Below, one piece after another: positions 20,881-32,604 of a DNA stretch of 64,000 bases. The notes beneath the pieces were generated by a model. It did not search any database, was not told where the DNA came from, and worked only from the letters and a program-made list of their open reading frames with translations. Every line of letters starts with the position of its first letter. Positions within the stretch are counted from its first letter, which is position 1. The stretch is from Bemisia tabaci (taxonomy: Eukaryota; Arthropoda; Insecta; Hemiptera; Aleyrodidae): positions 71,481,660 through 71,545,659 of the forward strand of contig NC_092793.1 of assembly GCF_918797505.1 (NCBI RefSeq). Direction: 5' to 3'. Both the position numbers and the translations under genes were made by a program.

Positions 20881-21662
20881 TGGCCATTGTCAATAAACAG
20901 ATCCATTATACAATGCCCACGCACACACATGGGACGATACCTAATGAAGACAGTCGTAGCGCATGCGTTCGCTTCATCCCTCAATCCAATGCTAGAGCCA
21001 TGGTTTTTTTACTACCCTGGCCAGGCATCAGTTCATTACACAACTTTTCTCTTACTCAAAATCTTTGAACCCTCCCCCCTCCCACGCTCTCCAGCCTCTC
21101 GACATGAGCGACTGGGTGTACATCAACTTCGAGCAAGCTTTCCTCAACTTTTTTAATGAAATCTGCAACAAATAAGTCAGGTTACGATTCTTAATTTCGA
21201 ACTTTTTATTTCATTATTTATTTAATCCTCCTCCTCGCCGCCTCCCGACGTCGGCCAGAGCCAGATCCCCCCCCCCCCTCCCTCATCCCTCGGACTCGCT
21301 CCAACTCCGGGTGCAATTAGTTTAGCCATTCCTAATGCTTTTCCGTGTTCGGCGCGCAGTTCTCTGCTGCGCTAGGAAAAACCGCCTATGACCCCGATGG
21401 GGACCCTGTAAATATGGGTGGTTCTTCTCGAGCACGGCGGTTCTTAGCCTGCAACTTGATCTTTTAATCCATCCGACCGGTGTCGTTGAACATTTCCGTA
21501 TTCTTCCGGCTCCTCGCTGCTCACCGAAATACTATTACTGACGATTCACGCAAACGGTAAGAAATGTGATTTTCCCTTTATAATTTACGTTAAAAAGTCA
21601 ATACTTTTTACCAAGGCGCAAGTAAAATGTGCCTTAATGTCGGGGGACAAAAAGAGATAATT
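20881..21662. other. Unique sequence with C-rich patch
   Basis: A C-rich run lies near 21268-21280. At 21364-21395 CTGCTGCGCTAGGAAAAACC followed by GCCTATGA resembles one terminal repeat of the TA-type element at 35217-35452, so a solo end may be present. No gene supported. Confidence 0.4.
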
Positions 21663-21908
21663 GGACCGAATTTATCAGAAAGGAACCAACCCACGTTTTC
21701 GAAAAAATTGAGTTAAGAATGATTTTGAGTTACACTAGCCGTATTTTCTCACGCGAAAAACTGAAAGTCGAAAAACAGAAATTAGTGTGTTAAACGAGGG
21801 GTTAAGGTTTATTTTCTAGATTGAGCCTTGTGCAGGAATAAAACTTCAAACCCCTTTTTCTCAGTTTCAACTTGATGTGGGTTGGTTCCTTTCAAATGAA
21901 CTCGGTCC
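21663..21908. mobile_element. GGACCGCGTTA-type MITE, copy O3 (diverged)
   Basis: Left GGACCGAATTTATCAGAAAG then GAACCAACCCACG; right TGATGTGGGTTGGTTCCTTT then GAACTCGGTCC. AATT stands on both sides (21659-21662, 21909-21912). 246 bp; interior diverged from the other copies, suggesting a subfamily. Confidence 0.82.
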
Positions 21909-22129
21909 AATTATGCCACGATCCTACGCCTAGAAAGGATGATTCCGCAATATTTAAAGCACAAAAAACATCCACAAATTAAATAAATTTATTCTTTGGC
22001 GCGAACTCAAAATTTGATGATAAAAAACTGGGAATTCGAGAGAACCTGTGTTACATGCGTCCAAATTAATTGAAGATTTAGAAGCACTGCATTAAATATG
22101 ATTCTTTGAGATAATTTTCTTCAGAACTC

Positions 22130-22386
22130 CACGGAAAAAAGAGCACGCGGAAAGAAAGGTTAGGGGATACACCCTAAAATTGTGGTACTACCCCGCAATT
22201 TGTTGGATGATACGGAGATTTTCAATTAATTGTGGTATTACCCTATTAAGTTAGGTTACAAACTAAAATATTGCGATACTACCCCAACTTGAGTTGCGGT
22301 ACTACCACAATTAATTAATGCCCACATTATCCAACAAATTGCGAGTATGGTGCCAAAGGGCTAACCTCTAACACTTTTTTTCCGTG
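22130..22386. mobile_element. CACGGAAAAAA / GGTAGTACC MITE, copy B1
   Basis: Starts CACGGAAAAAAGAGC and ends CACTTTTTTTCCGTG. Inside, AGGTTAGGGGATACACCC and GGGCTAACCTCTAACAC pair, as do GCAATTTGTTGGATGAT and ATTATCCAACAAATTGC, and GTGGTACTACC recurs in both orientations. 257 bp foldback without coding capacity; relative at 63352-63939. Confidence 0.82.
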
Positions 22387-23363
22387 ACTTTTATCTTATT
22401 TAAACTTCATAGTTTCAATAAAGCCTATTGCTAAAACAAATCAACAATTTTGTATCTATCAATTAATATAACAAGGTTTCGGCACATTTTTAAAATAAAA
22501 TGAAAGTTTGTTGCGAACATACAGTGCGACATTAAAACTGCGGGTTGCAATCCGTGCGAGTTGAATTCTTCAAATTCGTCGCAGCGACTGTAATGAGCAT
22601 TCGAGTTTGTTTAAAACTCATTTATCTCCGGGATGGTAGTTACTCCCTTCCTGTTAAATTCGATACACGAGCAGATGACGCCGCACTACAGTTCCGCGAC
22701 GCAATTGAAACGTTCGGTGGGTAGTTAAAACTTCAGGCGACAACCGTGCTCAGATATGCGTGAAACGACAGTGCTCATATAACTACGCGGATTCAGGTGA
22801 ACAGTTTCACCCGGATGATCCGCATCCGTCTAGTGCTTACTGGTGCCCGCTCATTGATACCTTCCTCTTCCTTCGATTTGTTTTCCGCTATAAATTGTAG
22901 CGCCACCCGAGAGTTCCGATGATAATTAAACCTTGAGCACGAATTGATTCCGGATTCAATTTCTGTTGCTCCGCGGAGGGCATCGTCAACTTTTTCCCGC
23001 CCCCGAATTGAAGTCAGCGATGCTGAAAAGGTGGCCCTTTAGCGTCTCCACCCCACCCAGGCCAGGCGACAACAACATCGGACTTCAACTAGTTATGACT
23101 TCTCCGGCCCCTCATTGTTCTCGAGTTTTGGCACGTTAATTAGAGTCTCCGAGAACGACGTCTTCCATCTCGCGCCCGGCGCTAGACAGACACCCCGAGA
23201 GACCTCGAATAAAGTCTTACGATTAGATTAGTGCGGATCCAAAAGTAGAGGACTGTCCAGAAATATTTCTTAAAATAGTTAACCCTGCGGTTTTCGATCA
23301 ACTTTCCATGCGAGTCATGAAAGTAACGGTATGCAGACAGATGGTCTACAGCAAAAATGTGCA
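22387..23363. other. Unique sequence, GC-richer to the right
   Basis: GC and CpG rise from about 22620 to 23180. No domain-bearing frame or RNA gene seen. Possible conserved non-coding block. Confidence 0.35.
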
Positions 23364-23585
23364 CACTGGAAAAAAAACACATTGGATCTGGAGTCCAGAC
23401 TTTTGAAAACATTGACAAGAAAAAATACTCTTGATTCAATCGGATTTTTGCGTGAATCAAAACGAAATCCGCTTAAATCAAGAGCCACTTGATTTAAGCT
23501 AAATTCTGATTGAATCAAAAGTACTTTTTCTCGTCGATGTTTTTAGGAGTCTGGACTCCAGATCCAATGTGTTTTTTTTCCAGTG
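23364..23585. mobile_element. CACTGG foldback MITE, copy A3
   Basis: CACTGGAAAAAAAACACATT to AATGTG..TTTTCCAGTG, 222 bp, palindromic throughout; CA flanks both ends. Arms carry GGATCTGGAGTCCAGAC and GTCTGGACTCCAGATCC. Confidence 0.88.
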
Positions 23586-23594
23586 CACAATCAG

Positions 23595-25080
23595 GAAGTC
23601 TACATTTTTTGGTCTACATTTAAAATGTCTAGAACTAAAAAGTCCACTACGAAAATGTCTACAAGCAATAATGTCTTCACAAAAAAGTCGATACTCAGAA
23701 AGTTCACTTCTGAATGGAATATAGGTAGAGTGAACTCACATCAGTTACTACTTTAGAATTTGAATTCATAACACGTCAAAATAATTTTATCTCATTGCTT
23801 TGGAAATTTTTTTTATGAACCAAATGCTGAAATTCACGCACACTTGCATGAAATAAATTTACGTTGCTATGAAAACTACTACGGAGAAAACGCGGGAATT
23901 TTGTACACTCTTGCTGATTTTTCCCCATTGAGAGTTACAAATGTTTGAGAAATGACTGTTGTATCTATGGAGGAGAATCATCGTGTATTCATTTTCGTTT
24001 AATAGACGCGTTATATGTAGACATTTACGAGGGGGGACCCAAAAAAAACCGGAATTTCGCTGTAACTTGGCAACAATGGAAAATATTCGGGTTCCACCGC
24101 TAGGAGGTGTAACTAGGAGCTATGAAGAGTCACTAGGCCAAATTTCAACATTGTAGCACATTTTCTCTCCATTTTGGCGAGACTTGGCTTCAGGGGTGTT
24201 TGGCGACTTCGTAGTTTTTTAAGATAGGTGATTTTCATAGGCTGTGTGCGGCTAAACTCTGTCAATTTTTGAAGTGAATGTTGCAGAGAACATGATTTAC
24301 CTATAACATAAGTGAACAAATATTTTTCTTCGTTTTAAAGTGTGATTTATTGTTCGAACGTAGGCTGAACGCCAAGCGGTCGTCACCGGCTAGAGCGCAA
24401 AATAGGGGATCAATTCGACAACAACGCGTTTTATGCCAAAATTTTTCACAGCAATGTTCTGAATATTACTGTATTACATCCGAGTGATATCTGCTAGTAG
24501 ACGAAAAGATATTTAACCATGTTCATTCACAAAAACGCGATTTATTTCATGTTTTCAGCGGTTCTAGCCGATGGCGATAGCGGTTTAGAGCCATACAGGG
24601 GTTTCGGGCGATACAGACCGTTTTGAAACTGAAAAACCGTAATTACACTGAACTTTTTGATAGGGCTTGTCCTTTGGAAGCAGCACTTTAAAAGGTTAAC
24701 AGAGGAAACCGTATTTTTATCGAGTAAGAGAGAAAAATTTGAGCTCTAAGTGTTGTTACTGAAATTGACTCATCTTCAAAAACTACCAAGTCGCCAAACA
24801 CCCCTGAAGCCAAGTCTCGCCAAAATGGAAAGAAAATGTGCTACGATGTTGAAATTTGGCCGAGTGACTCTTCATAGCTCCTAGTTACACCTCCTAGCGG
24901 TGGAACCCGAATATTTTCCATTGTTGCCAAGTTACAGCGAAATTCCGGTTTTTTTTGGGTCCCCCCTCGTACTTTCTCAGGCATTCTAAAAGTAAACTTC
25001 TTAACTGTAGACATTTTGACTGTAGACCAAAAAATTGTAGAAATTTTTTGAGTAGACCTTTTTTTCGTAGACCTACTGTC
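23595..25080. mobile_element. Old foldback with GTCTACA motifs hosting another element
   Basis: The left side reads GTCTACATTTTTTGGTCTAC then ATTTAAAATGTCTAGAAC; the right side reads GTAGACATTTTGACTGTAGA then CCAAAAAATTGTAGAAA, the reverse complement with changes. Between them sits the 942-bp TA-flanked element. Boundaries are approximate. Confidence 0.6.
24028..24969. mobile_element. TA-flanked 942-bp element with 198-bp TIRs (Tc1/mariner-like)
   Basis: Ends CGAGGGGGGACCCAAAAAAA and the mirror TTTTTTTGGGTCCCCCCTCG, flanked by TA at 24026-24027 and 24970-24971. Terminal inverted repeats run 24028-24225 and 24772-24969 with few mismatches. The 546-bp centre has no transposase frame, so it is a non-autonomous derivative. 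The TA duplication and CGAGGG-type ends fit the Tc1/mariner superfamily. Confidence 0.88.
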
Positions 25081-25128
25081 CGTGATTCAAAGTAACTAGC
25101 GAAAACGCATCTCGCGTGCTATTGTCAA

Positions 25129-25516
25129 TGAAGAAATAAGTAGAAAGTACACCAAAACACGCACTCTGAGCGACAGTGATTTTCTTGTCGCCTGACCTTT
25201 GATTAGTACTCTTCAACCTGTTTAACCTCTCTTCTGTTAAACGCTCTTTACACGCTTCGTAATTTATCTATGAAATGTGTTGTCCTACTTTGATAGTCTT
25301 ACATTTTTGTTGTTTTTTGCATGCTACGTTACCTGTTTTTAGTTACGATGCATAGTGATATTTCTTTATTCCAGCCTGATTGTTGTATTTTTGTTTCTTA
25401 AATCTTGCTGAAGATGGGATAGGTGATCCCAAAATGCATCCAAGTCTTATGTATCAAGAATAAATTCTAACATGTAAATTATGCGTGTTTTGGTGCGCTT
25501 TCTACCTATTTCTTCA
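25129..25516. mobile_element. 35-bp-TIR element S
   Basis: Left TGAAGAAATAAGTAGAAAGT then ACACCAAAACACGCA; right TGCGTGTTTTGGTGCGCTTT then CTACCTATTTCTTCA. 388 bp. The centre near 25370-25460 has CTGAAGATGGGATAGGTGAT followed by CCCAAAATGCATCC, like a 3' UTR or retroposon tail. No clear target duplication. Confidence 0.75.
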
Positions 25517-26140
25517 TGAAAATACTGAGAAAATGTGGCTAAACTAGGGAAGTTGTAAATCTACGATAATGTACATTAATCTAAGAGAAACTAATTGTTT
25601 TGCTCTGCAAAAACTTGAAAGGATTAGAGGAATCCTGAAGTAAGCAAAAAAGAAGAAAAAAAGATACATAAAAAATGCGACGAACAAGCCAAAATCAATG
25701 ATGACAAAATAATAGATATTTCAGTACACACTGGAGTCCGCTCTCATACACTTGGGTGAAAAATCACAAAAAAAAGTTGCCGCGAGAAAAACAGAGGACA
25801 TAACTCGTGTGCGAGCCATGCATTTAAGCTTTTGTCGCACTAGCGGTCGACAAGTTCGTTGAACCATCTCGTTTTTTTTTCTACGCACACTGTTGTAAAT
25901 GTCGGAACAACTGTTGTTTTATGTTGCTTACTGCAAATAAATTGAATCAATTTCGCTCAGCTCCTTCAACCGTGGCAAATCTATATCGGTTCTCCTCCGC
26001 ATTACTTTGTCCGTGCCTTGAATTTACGGTTCTGCAGGGACAGTGCCCGACTCCTATCCTCCGCTTTCTTGCACGCAGTATCAACGGCCACATTTATTCT
26101 TTCCCTCAATTCGAGTTTCAGTTCCAAGTTATGTTTTGTT
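25517..26140. other. Unique AT-rich spacer
   Basis: An A/G-rich stretch near 25640-25680. No supported gene. Confidence 0.35.
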
Positions 26141-26305
26141 CAGTGGCGTGGCGTGCTTTGCGATATATCGACTGATCGGCCATTTAAACCTATGGAAAAG
26201 GATCGATAAACAGGGTGTTCGCAGCGAACACCTTAATAATCGATTCTTTATCATGGGTTTAAAGGGCATAACAATCGATATATAGCAATTCACGCCACGC
26301 CACTG
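26141..26305. mobile_element. CAGTGGCGTGGCGTG hAT-type MITE, copy M2
   Basis: Starts CAGTGGCGTGGCGTGCTTTG and ends AATTCACGCCACGCCACTG. Interior pairs GGCCATTTAAACCTATGG with ATGGGTTTAAAGGGC, and GGTGTTCGCAGCGAACACC is a perfect inner palindrome. Flanks GTTTTGTT and GTTGTTTT agree at six of eight positions. Confidence 0.88.
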
Positions 26306-27190
26306 GTTGTTTTAAGTGCAATTATCGCTCAGAGACCAGCGCATCCTCTCAATTTTTTATTATTTGCTCTAGAATTTCTTTTGATTTTCACCGACCTGTT
26401 AAGAATGTAAGTGTTGCAGTTAAGGAAGCGTTCGTATATTACGTGACGATTTTTTCAGGCATTTCTGACCCTTCGCTTCGTAACGCAACCTCGGACCCCA
26501 TAATATTTACGTAAAGCTTGATGGACCCCCCTAAAATCCAAAAAAAAATTTGGGCGGAAACTGTTGAAAATATAGCTAGATTGAAGTTGAAGGTTTTCTT
26601 TTACTATTCTTATGCGGTTCTCAGTAACTATTATTTTAATGAAGTTTTCTTGCGTCTCTCTCTGAGCAAACTTGACTGTCAACGAATAAACGATAGTGTC
26701 CACGAGCGCGGCAAATTTGAAAGAGCCGCAAAGTAGACCAAACAAATGGTGTGTTGATGAAAGGGGTTGTAGATATTCAAGAGCGATTTTAACCATAAAA
26801 ATCTGCTCGGTTGGTCTCTTATGTGAAACATAGAGTATACTTATGGGGAGAATATAGCCATTCCTACGCTATTTTGTAATTGGGTTTTCAGTTCTAGGCT
26901 TCCAATGGAATTCTTGCGGACCATTTTAAAGAAACTTAATGAGGAGAAATTCGCATTATAGGGCGAGAAATGAATGATAATCACACAAAAAATGTAATAT
27001 TAGGCAAAAATATCCATGAGAGTTAGTTCAGAACTTAATTCAGGGTTTGGAAATAATCAATCCTTTTCACGTCTAAAACTCTGTCCTGTCACCATCTAGC
27101 TTGTTTACCTCGGTCCAAAACTAGGAGCGAAAGGGCTATATCCTGAAAGCTTAAAAATCGCGAACTAATCAGATAGCTGCAGTACACACC
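26306..27190. other. Unique sequence; decayed repeat fragment
   Basis: At 26432-26500 TATATTACGTGACGATTTTT and TTCGTAACGCAACC recall a fragment near 52826-52876 (GTACGTAACGC.. and GTGCGTTACGCC). The 113-codon minus frame at 26455-26796 has no domain and is not called. Confidence 0.35.
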
Positions 27191-27467
27191 TCGACGGTGA
27201 AAATCCCAAACCACGTACCTCGGTAGACGATATTGCAGACTTCCTGGCATACTTCATTTTTCAGATGGAAAAGTAATCAACGGAAATTCTCTGAACTTCT
27301 CTGCGCAAAGAGAATTCTCTAAAAACCTCAAGAAATGATGAAATTTGTTTTCCTCAAAAAAAAAAAAAAAAAAAAAAATAATAAATAAATAAATGAAGAA
27401 ATAAAATAGGAGCGGAGATTTTTAAACATAGCAAACAAGATACGTGGTTTTGGAGTTACACCGTCGA
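27191..27467. mobile_element. TCGACGGTG TA-type MITE, copy L1
   Basis: Ends TCGACGGTGAAAATCCCAAA then CCACGTACCTCGGT, and GATACGTGGTTTTGGAGTTA then CACCGTCGA. The centre holds an A-run of about 23 near 27357-27379, then AATAAATAAATAAATG. 277 bp. Relatives at 35164-35659 and 37868-38141 show TA duplications; here none is visible. Confidence 0.82.
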
Positions 27468-28528
27468 TCTTCTGTTGTAAAAGGATGGGGATGACAATAT
27501 TCTCCCTGTGTGTACGTTCTCCAGTGAAACAGACCCATTTAGAACACTACCATGCGCACAAGGAGCTTGTTTTGGAGCAGAGCGACAACTCTGCCGGTGA
27601 AGGAGCGTCGTTAAAAACGTGGCATGTTTTCGATTTGAAACTGTTTCAACTTATTTTAAAGCTCGGTAAGAATATCGGAGGACAGGGCGAGGAGGTGAGA
27701 ACTGGGTTAGGTGAGGCGGGTGGTAATTTTGTTAGCTTTATCCGGGCGCGAGGTATTGAGTGGCGCGGAGGCTGGAGAGTGGCACTCGTTGGAAACTTGT
27801 CTGCTCCGGGTAACGGCTCATTAGTCGTGGGTTTCAATCAAGGGTATCATTAGCCCATTTTCTCCGGCAACAGCTCCGCATCCTAGGACACCGCGGCGTC
27901 AACTTTACCCGCCCCCCTGAGGACCACCCGCCCCCTCCCGCCGCCACTACCAATCTGGGAGGCGTCCAGTCTCGAACCCATCCAAGGACCTCGCCGACAC
28001 CCTATACCCCACCCGAGGTTGCCGATCTATCCGCAGGAAATGGGTCTGTCTCAAACTTTTGCTACAACGATGAAGAGAGTTGTTTTTCATTCAAAATGGG
28101 CCTGTTGCAAACTTCAGCTAACGAAAAAAGAAGTTGATAATCAGATAAAACGGCAGTTATCCATAGTGTGTGCAAAAACTTTTGGGTTGTAACAAGTTGA
28201 AAACGCTAACTCCGCGAGTTTGACTGATCGCGCGAACATAATGCGGTCGGCGCGGGACGCAAATAAGCGCCTACAAGACTTCGAGGATACTTCACGCATT
28301 GCATGTATCCGCATATGAGCGCCCACAAGACTTTGAGAATACTGCACGCATTGCGCGTTCATCGTGGTGCGGTGTGCGTTTTAATCGTAGAACATTCGCA
28401 TTAGGCCTTGTGCAAACTTTTGTAGGAGGGAAAACAAGAGTTGTTTCTTAAATAAAATGTCTCAAAAACCCGATGAGCGTATCAGATAAGTCTGAAATGC
28501 ACTCCTGACTCCACAATCTGCATCAGAT
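27468..28528. other. Mixed sequence with decayed repeat
   Basis: A 122-codon plus-strand frame at 27485-27853 is unrecognised and lacks splice context. At 28030-28420 the phrases GGGCCTGTTGCAAACTTC and GGCCTTGTGCAAACTTTTG stand on either side of a reverse-orientation copy of the hairpin-core repeat. Confidence 0.35.
28190..28400 (-). repeat. Hairpin-core dispersed repeat, copy F3 (degraded)
   Basis: Reverse orientation: AACGCTAACTCCGCGAGTTT is the complement of the AAACTCGCGGAGTCAGCG word of copy F1. GCGCCTACAAGACTTC and ATACTTCACGCATTGC follow, but the perfect hairpin is lost. Supports a transposing family with the hairpin intact only in better-preserved copies. Confidence 0.6.
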
Positions 28529-28878
28529 TTTTACGTTTTCTTGAGCTCCCCGCTTCAGAAACGGTACTACGGCACAGGTGAACACAAGAGCAGTCGTTCC
28601 ATCCATCCCTTGCGCAGAAGGATGCTACACAATATTCAACATGGCTGACACTTCCACGCGCAAATCGTGAGGGAGCACCATGGAAAATGTAAATATAAAC
28701 ACGCTAGTTGATGAAATCCCGTCTCGCCAACGTCTGCGCGTTTTGACGGGTTTGCGCCGACTGTATTGAATATTGTGTGGCATTCTAGTGCGCAAAGGTT
28801 GGATAGAGCAACATCTCTTACAAAATGTTCACCTGTGCCGTAATTCCATTGTTGCAGCGGGAAGCTTAAAAAAACGCT
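28529..28878. repeat. Long imperfect palindrome R
   Basis: Left CTCCCCGCTTCAG, ACGGCACAGGTGAACA, TTGCGCAGAAGGATGCTACA, CAATATTCAACA; right GAATATTGTGTGGCATTCTA, GTGCGCAA, TGTTCACCTGTGCCGTAATT, GCAGCGGGAAGC. Arms of about 160 bp with moderate divergence. MITE-like, without coding capacity. Confidence 0.75.
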
Positions 28879-30476
28879 TAATATTTCTTACGCAAATTGT
28901 GAAGTTCGGAGTGTATTTCCACTAACGTATAGGCTTCAGGCTATGTATGTATTTTTTGATAATAATGGGAAGAAGGTTATTGCAAACTATGGTGGATATC
29001 AGCTGCTGCACTCGTTGCCAACCGGATCATATCCAAGATGACTTTGCTCGAAAATACCTCCCGATAGCTGTATAAAACTGTATGTAAACATGACGCGGTA
29101 AGTAATTTGAGTAAAGTTCACAGTGATACATGCACATGAAACCACATTCGAGGGGTATGGATGACAACATGCATACGTGAAGTTTTTGAATGAATTGAGA
29201 AATTGATAATTTTAAATAAAACTAGTCTCTAAACATGTTCTGTAAAAAATTCACTCCCTAATTCCGATTTCTAAGCATCAAAAAGTGAGTCAGAAGTTTA
29301 TTTTCACCATAAAGCTCCCTTATAATTTTTTAACTGTAAACATTTGAACCTCGAAATTGCAAAACTGCACTTCATTTCAAACTTCAATACATGAGAAGCC
29401 TGATAAAAGGATTAATTAAATTGTAAATGGAAGCATAATTTTTAAAACTTCTTTGTTAAAATGTAAATTCTTAAATTTATTTATAATTTTGAAAAGTATT
29501 GATTTGCTTGACTTAAAATTTTAATAAAATAAAAATGAAGATCAACTTTATTACATTAAGCCAAAATTCATTACTACACCACTTAAATCACCAGCCAGAA
29601 TAACCCCTATTGTCATCCAAGCCCAAAATTTTCCGTAATTGTTAATTTCATCTACATTTGCTCGCGATGTCCACCATTCTTTGGCCCTAAATCTGTAAGA
29701 AGCCGTTCAAAAACAGCATCCTCGTGGCGATACTCTCCCTACAAAGGTACTCTACATTTGAGTCTAGAAATGAGCATCTGGGACATTAAACATTCGCAAT
29801 GCGTGGTTCCGCGTGAATTTCCGTCATCTCCGTGATCAGAAACACCTGTTTCCAGGCGAGGAGGCGGCGTGAATTCCCTCTGACGTGAGGCGTGTAAAGA
29901 TTCATTAAAAGCGAGGGAACTTAATTGCTTCTTATCCTGTGAGAAATTTGATTTGTGATGGTGTTGAAGGCGCCCCTTGCTCACCGAGCGTGACCCGGCA
30001 ACGCTTTTCTCGCGGCGCGCGCCCCTCGCCCTCGCCCCTCCGACTCACAAAGCTTTTCAGCCGACTTTTCTCCGGGTCGGACCCGGGACCCGTGACGGGC
30101 CACGGTGCGAGGGGGTCTTCGGGGAAGACAGTCACGCGGTAAATTTGCTTCATTTTCCCCAACTTGTCACTTTGTTCGCGCCACGCGCAACGTCTTCTGT
30201 TCCCGCGCCGCGCCGCGCCGTGCCACGCCACGCCGCGCGGCAACTTGTATTTTAGGGACTCGACGAAAGCTCAATTATGCGGCAAACAGTAAGTTTCGTG
30301 TTTCCCGCCCGGAGTTTGTCGCACCTCTAAATTCAATCGAAAACTTGCTCCTTTTTTGGCGCCCCTGCCCTTCCCCCTAGAGCCCTTCGCATAGTGCGGA
30401 TAGTGCGGTGCGCAAAATTCTGGAGTTTGGTGAATTAGTTAGCGCAAGATTTTTTATTTTTTGCTTCCGTTTTAAT
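28879..30476. other. Unique sequence with a GC- and CpG-rich block
   Basis: About 29960-30250 is strongly GC rich (GCGCCGCGCCGCGCCGTGCC). Overlapping open frames on both strands there are explained by composition. Could be a regulatory CpG-rich block; no TATA or initiator can be argued. Confidence 0.4.
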
Positions 30477-30703
30477 TACTGGAAAAAAAACCACAGTGGA
30501 TCTAGAGTCCAGACTATTAAAAACATCGACAAGAAAAAGTACTCTTGATTCGATCAGAATCTAGCTTAAATCAAGAACCAAGCCTCTTAATTTGAGCGGA
30601 TTTCGTTTAGGTTCAAGCAAAAATCCGATTGAATCAAGAGTATTTTTTCCTGTCAATATTTTCAAGAGTCTGGACTCTAGATCCAATGTGTTTCTCTTCA
30701 GCG
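30477..30703. mobile_element. CACTGG foldback MITE, copy A4
   Basis: Degraded ends TACTGGAAAAAAAACCACAG and TTCTCTTCAGCG, 227 bp. Arms GGATCTAGAGTCCAGAC and GTCTGGACTCTAGATCC retained. The spurious frame over it includes a T-rich hydrophobic run from flanking poly(A). Confidence 0.82.
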
Positions 30704-31009
30704 ATCCATGCGATGGAAAAATGTTCGAGTGTTTAATAAACATGAAGGGAATGTGAAATAAATAAAAAAAAAAAAAAAACGAGTGAAGCCCTACACAATA
30801 CGAAAAAGAAACCAAACTTCTGTGTTAATTTGGGAAGTAAATCACGAAGTAACATAAGCTGTTGGTTCATTAATTTAGTTTTAGTATTCTCCATAACAAA
30901 TCGACCAAATCTTTGTGTTGAAACCAGTGACCTCGTTAAAATTAGGCGCCAGCCCTCAGGATCAAATCTGGATCGCGTTTTTCGTGAGTCACAACCTCTG
31001 AGTGACGGA

Positions 31010-31172
31010 CAGAAGCGGATTCAGCGATTTTACAACATCGGATTTCCTCCATTTAAACCTATGCTAAATAATCGATTCTTGAGAAAGTACCTGGCCCCTC
31101 CAAGAATCGATACATTTGTATAGGTTTAAATGGAGGAAAGACAATGTTGCCAATTTGCTGGATCCGCCAATG
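31010..31172. mobile_element. hAT-type foldback MITE N
   Basis: Left CAGAAGCGGATTCAGCGATT, TTCCTCCATTTAAACCTATG; right CATTTGTATAGGTTTAAATG, GAGGAAAG, CTGGATCCGCCAATG. Flanked by GTGACGGA (31002-31009) and GTGACGGG (31173-31180), seven of eight identical, the 8-bp duplication expected for hAT. It shares CATTTAAACCTATG and ATCGATTCTT with the CAGTGGCG family, so the two are related. Confidence 0.87.
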
Positions 31173-32440
31173 GTGACGGGGAGGAGAACAAGAGTAGCAC
31201 ACCAAGGTCCGCAGGACACTTTCTTCATGCCCAGATGTTTCAGAGTAACCTGTGGTTTGTATGGATTGAACACAAAATTGTGTTGAGCAATCGAGTACTT
31301 TTGCGTTGATCCGACAGAAAGAAAAGTAACACAGCGTAGCACTGAACATGGGAATTTTTATCTGTGTATGAATTAAGGAAGGAAGCGGCAGTGGAGGTTG
31401 TGAATGTCGTTATTTTTAAGGATTCAAGGCGCATTTCATCTGTGAGAATCACACCAACTCAAAAGGTTCATATATCGCCACGAGAAACGCTTCTTGCGTC
31501 AAACAAAGCAAGTTTCCTCTATTTAAGTGTGGCGTCATTCTTCATGACGTTATTCTTGAAGGAGTTACTGTGTAACTTTTAGGGGAGCGCTGTGTTGCAT
31601 TCTGTTGACACTGGTTATTTGTAAGATCTTATAAAAACGAGCAGTAAACACGTCAAGGTAATATACTCAAAATAAAACAGACAATTTTTTACTGGGAGGG
31701 AATGAGGCTGAAATGAGGAGGAACATTGCATTTTATCCAAAAACCGAGATATTAAAGAATTTTAGAAGACCTTGTTTAGAAGAGCTTTTCGCGAAAAAAT
31801 TCATCTTTAAAACCAACTCAGCTATGGCTCCGAAATAGTTGTTGGAACTTTTTAGAATTCAAAGCAGTATATTTATCTGAAATATAATTCACGTTTTTCA
31901 TCTACCAAATTCTATTCACCACCTTCAATTACCTCACGATTAATTCATTATGAGGAGTGATTCAATTTATATACATTGAGAGATGAGAAAATCTCGAGTT
32001 ATAGTTAGGGAATAATTGTCATCTATCATTCCACATCACGACCAATGCAGATCCGCACTTAAACTCAATTAGTTTCTCTCTCGTAAATATTTCAATTCAT
32101 TCGTGCAACTAACATGCTCCAGCGTGAATTTTTCAAGCGGGTAAAATGATGAATTACAGTGACCACTCGTTTTAATCAATTATTCTCATTACGAGGCATT
32201 GATACCGCTATACGTGTTTCAAGCGTGTGCGTGTTGCATAACAAAAATTGAAGGCGTTTTTCATGACGACGCCTAATACACGATACACCTAGCACCCTTA
32301 GAAGTCCCATATCAATCGCATTACTCTCTTCGTTTCTCATAACGGCGCCTTGATACCACAATTCGTGGTTCACAGATTTGCGTGCAAAAATTGAAGGCGT
32401 TTGTCACATCGACACCTTGACATAACCACCGACGTTAGAA
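31173..32440. other. Unique AT-rich sequence
   Basis: No gene supported; a repeat pair lies at 32195-32420. Confidence 0.35.
32195..32420. repeat. Direct repeat pair with TTGAAGGCGTTT motif
   Basis: Two units share CATTGATACC or CTTGATACC, GTGTTTC or GTGGTTCAC, and AAAAATTGAAGGCGTTT followed by a GACGACGCC or ATCGACACC word. Related to the direct repeats at 44061-44516 and a fragment near 8.6 kb. Confidence 0.6.
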
Positions 32441-32604
32441 CAGTGGCGTGGCGTGCTTGGCGATCTATCGATATTTCCCCATTTGAAGCTGTGGTGAATA
32501 ATCGATTATTAAGATGTTCGCTGCGAACACCCTGTTTATCGATACTTTTTCGTAGGTTTAAATGGCCGATCAATCGATGTATCGCAAACCACGCCACGCC
32601 ACTG
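32441..32604. mobile_element. CAGTGGCGTGGCGTG hAT-type MITE, copy M3
   Basis: CAGTGGCGTGGCGTGCTTGG to AACCACGCCACGCCACTG, 164 bp. Flanks CGTTAGAA (32433-32440) and CATTAGAA (32605-32612) match at seven of eight. The inner palindrome TGTTCGCTGCGAACACC is kept. Confidence 0.92.

Noticed and set aside
26455..26796. 113-codon minus-strand ORF
   Set aside because: Contains no known domain and overlaps a fragment of a dispersed repeat.
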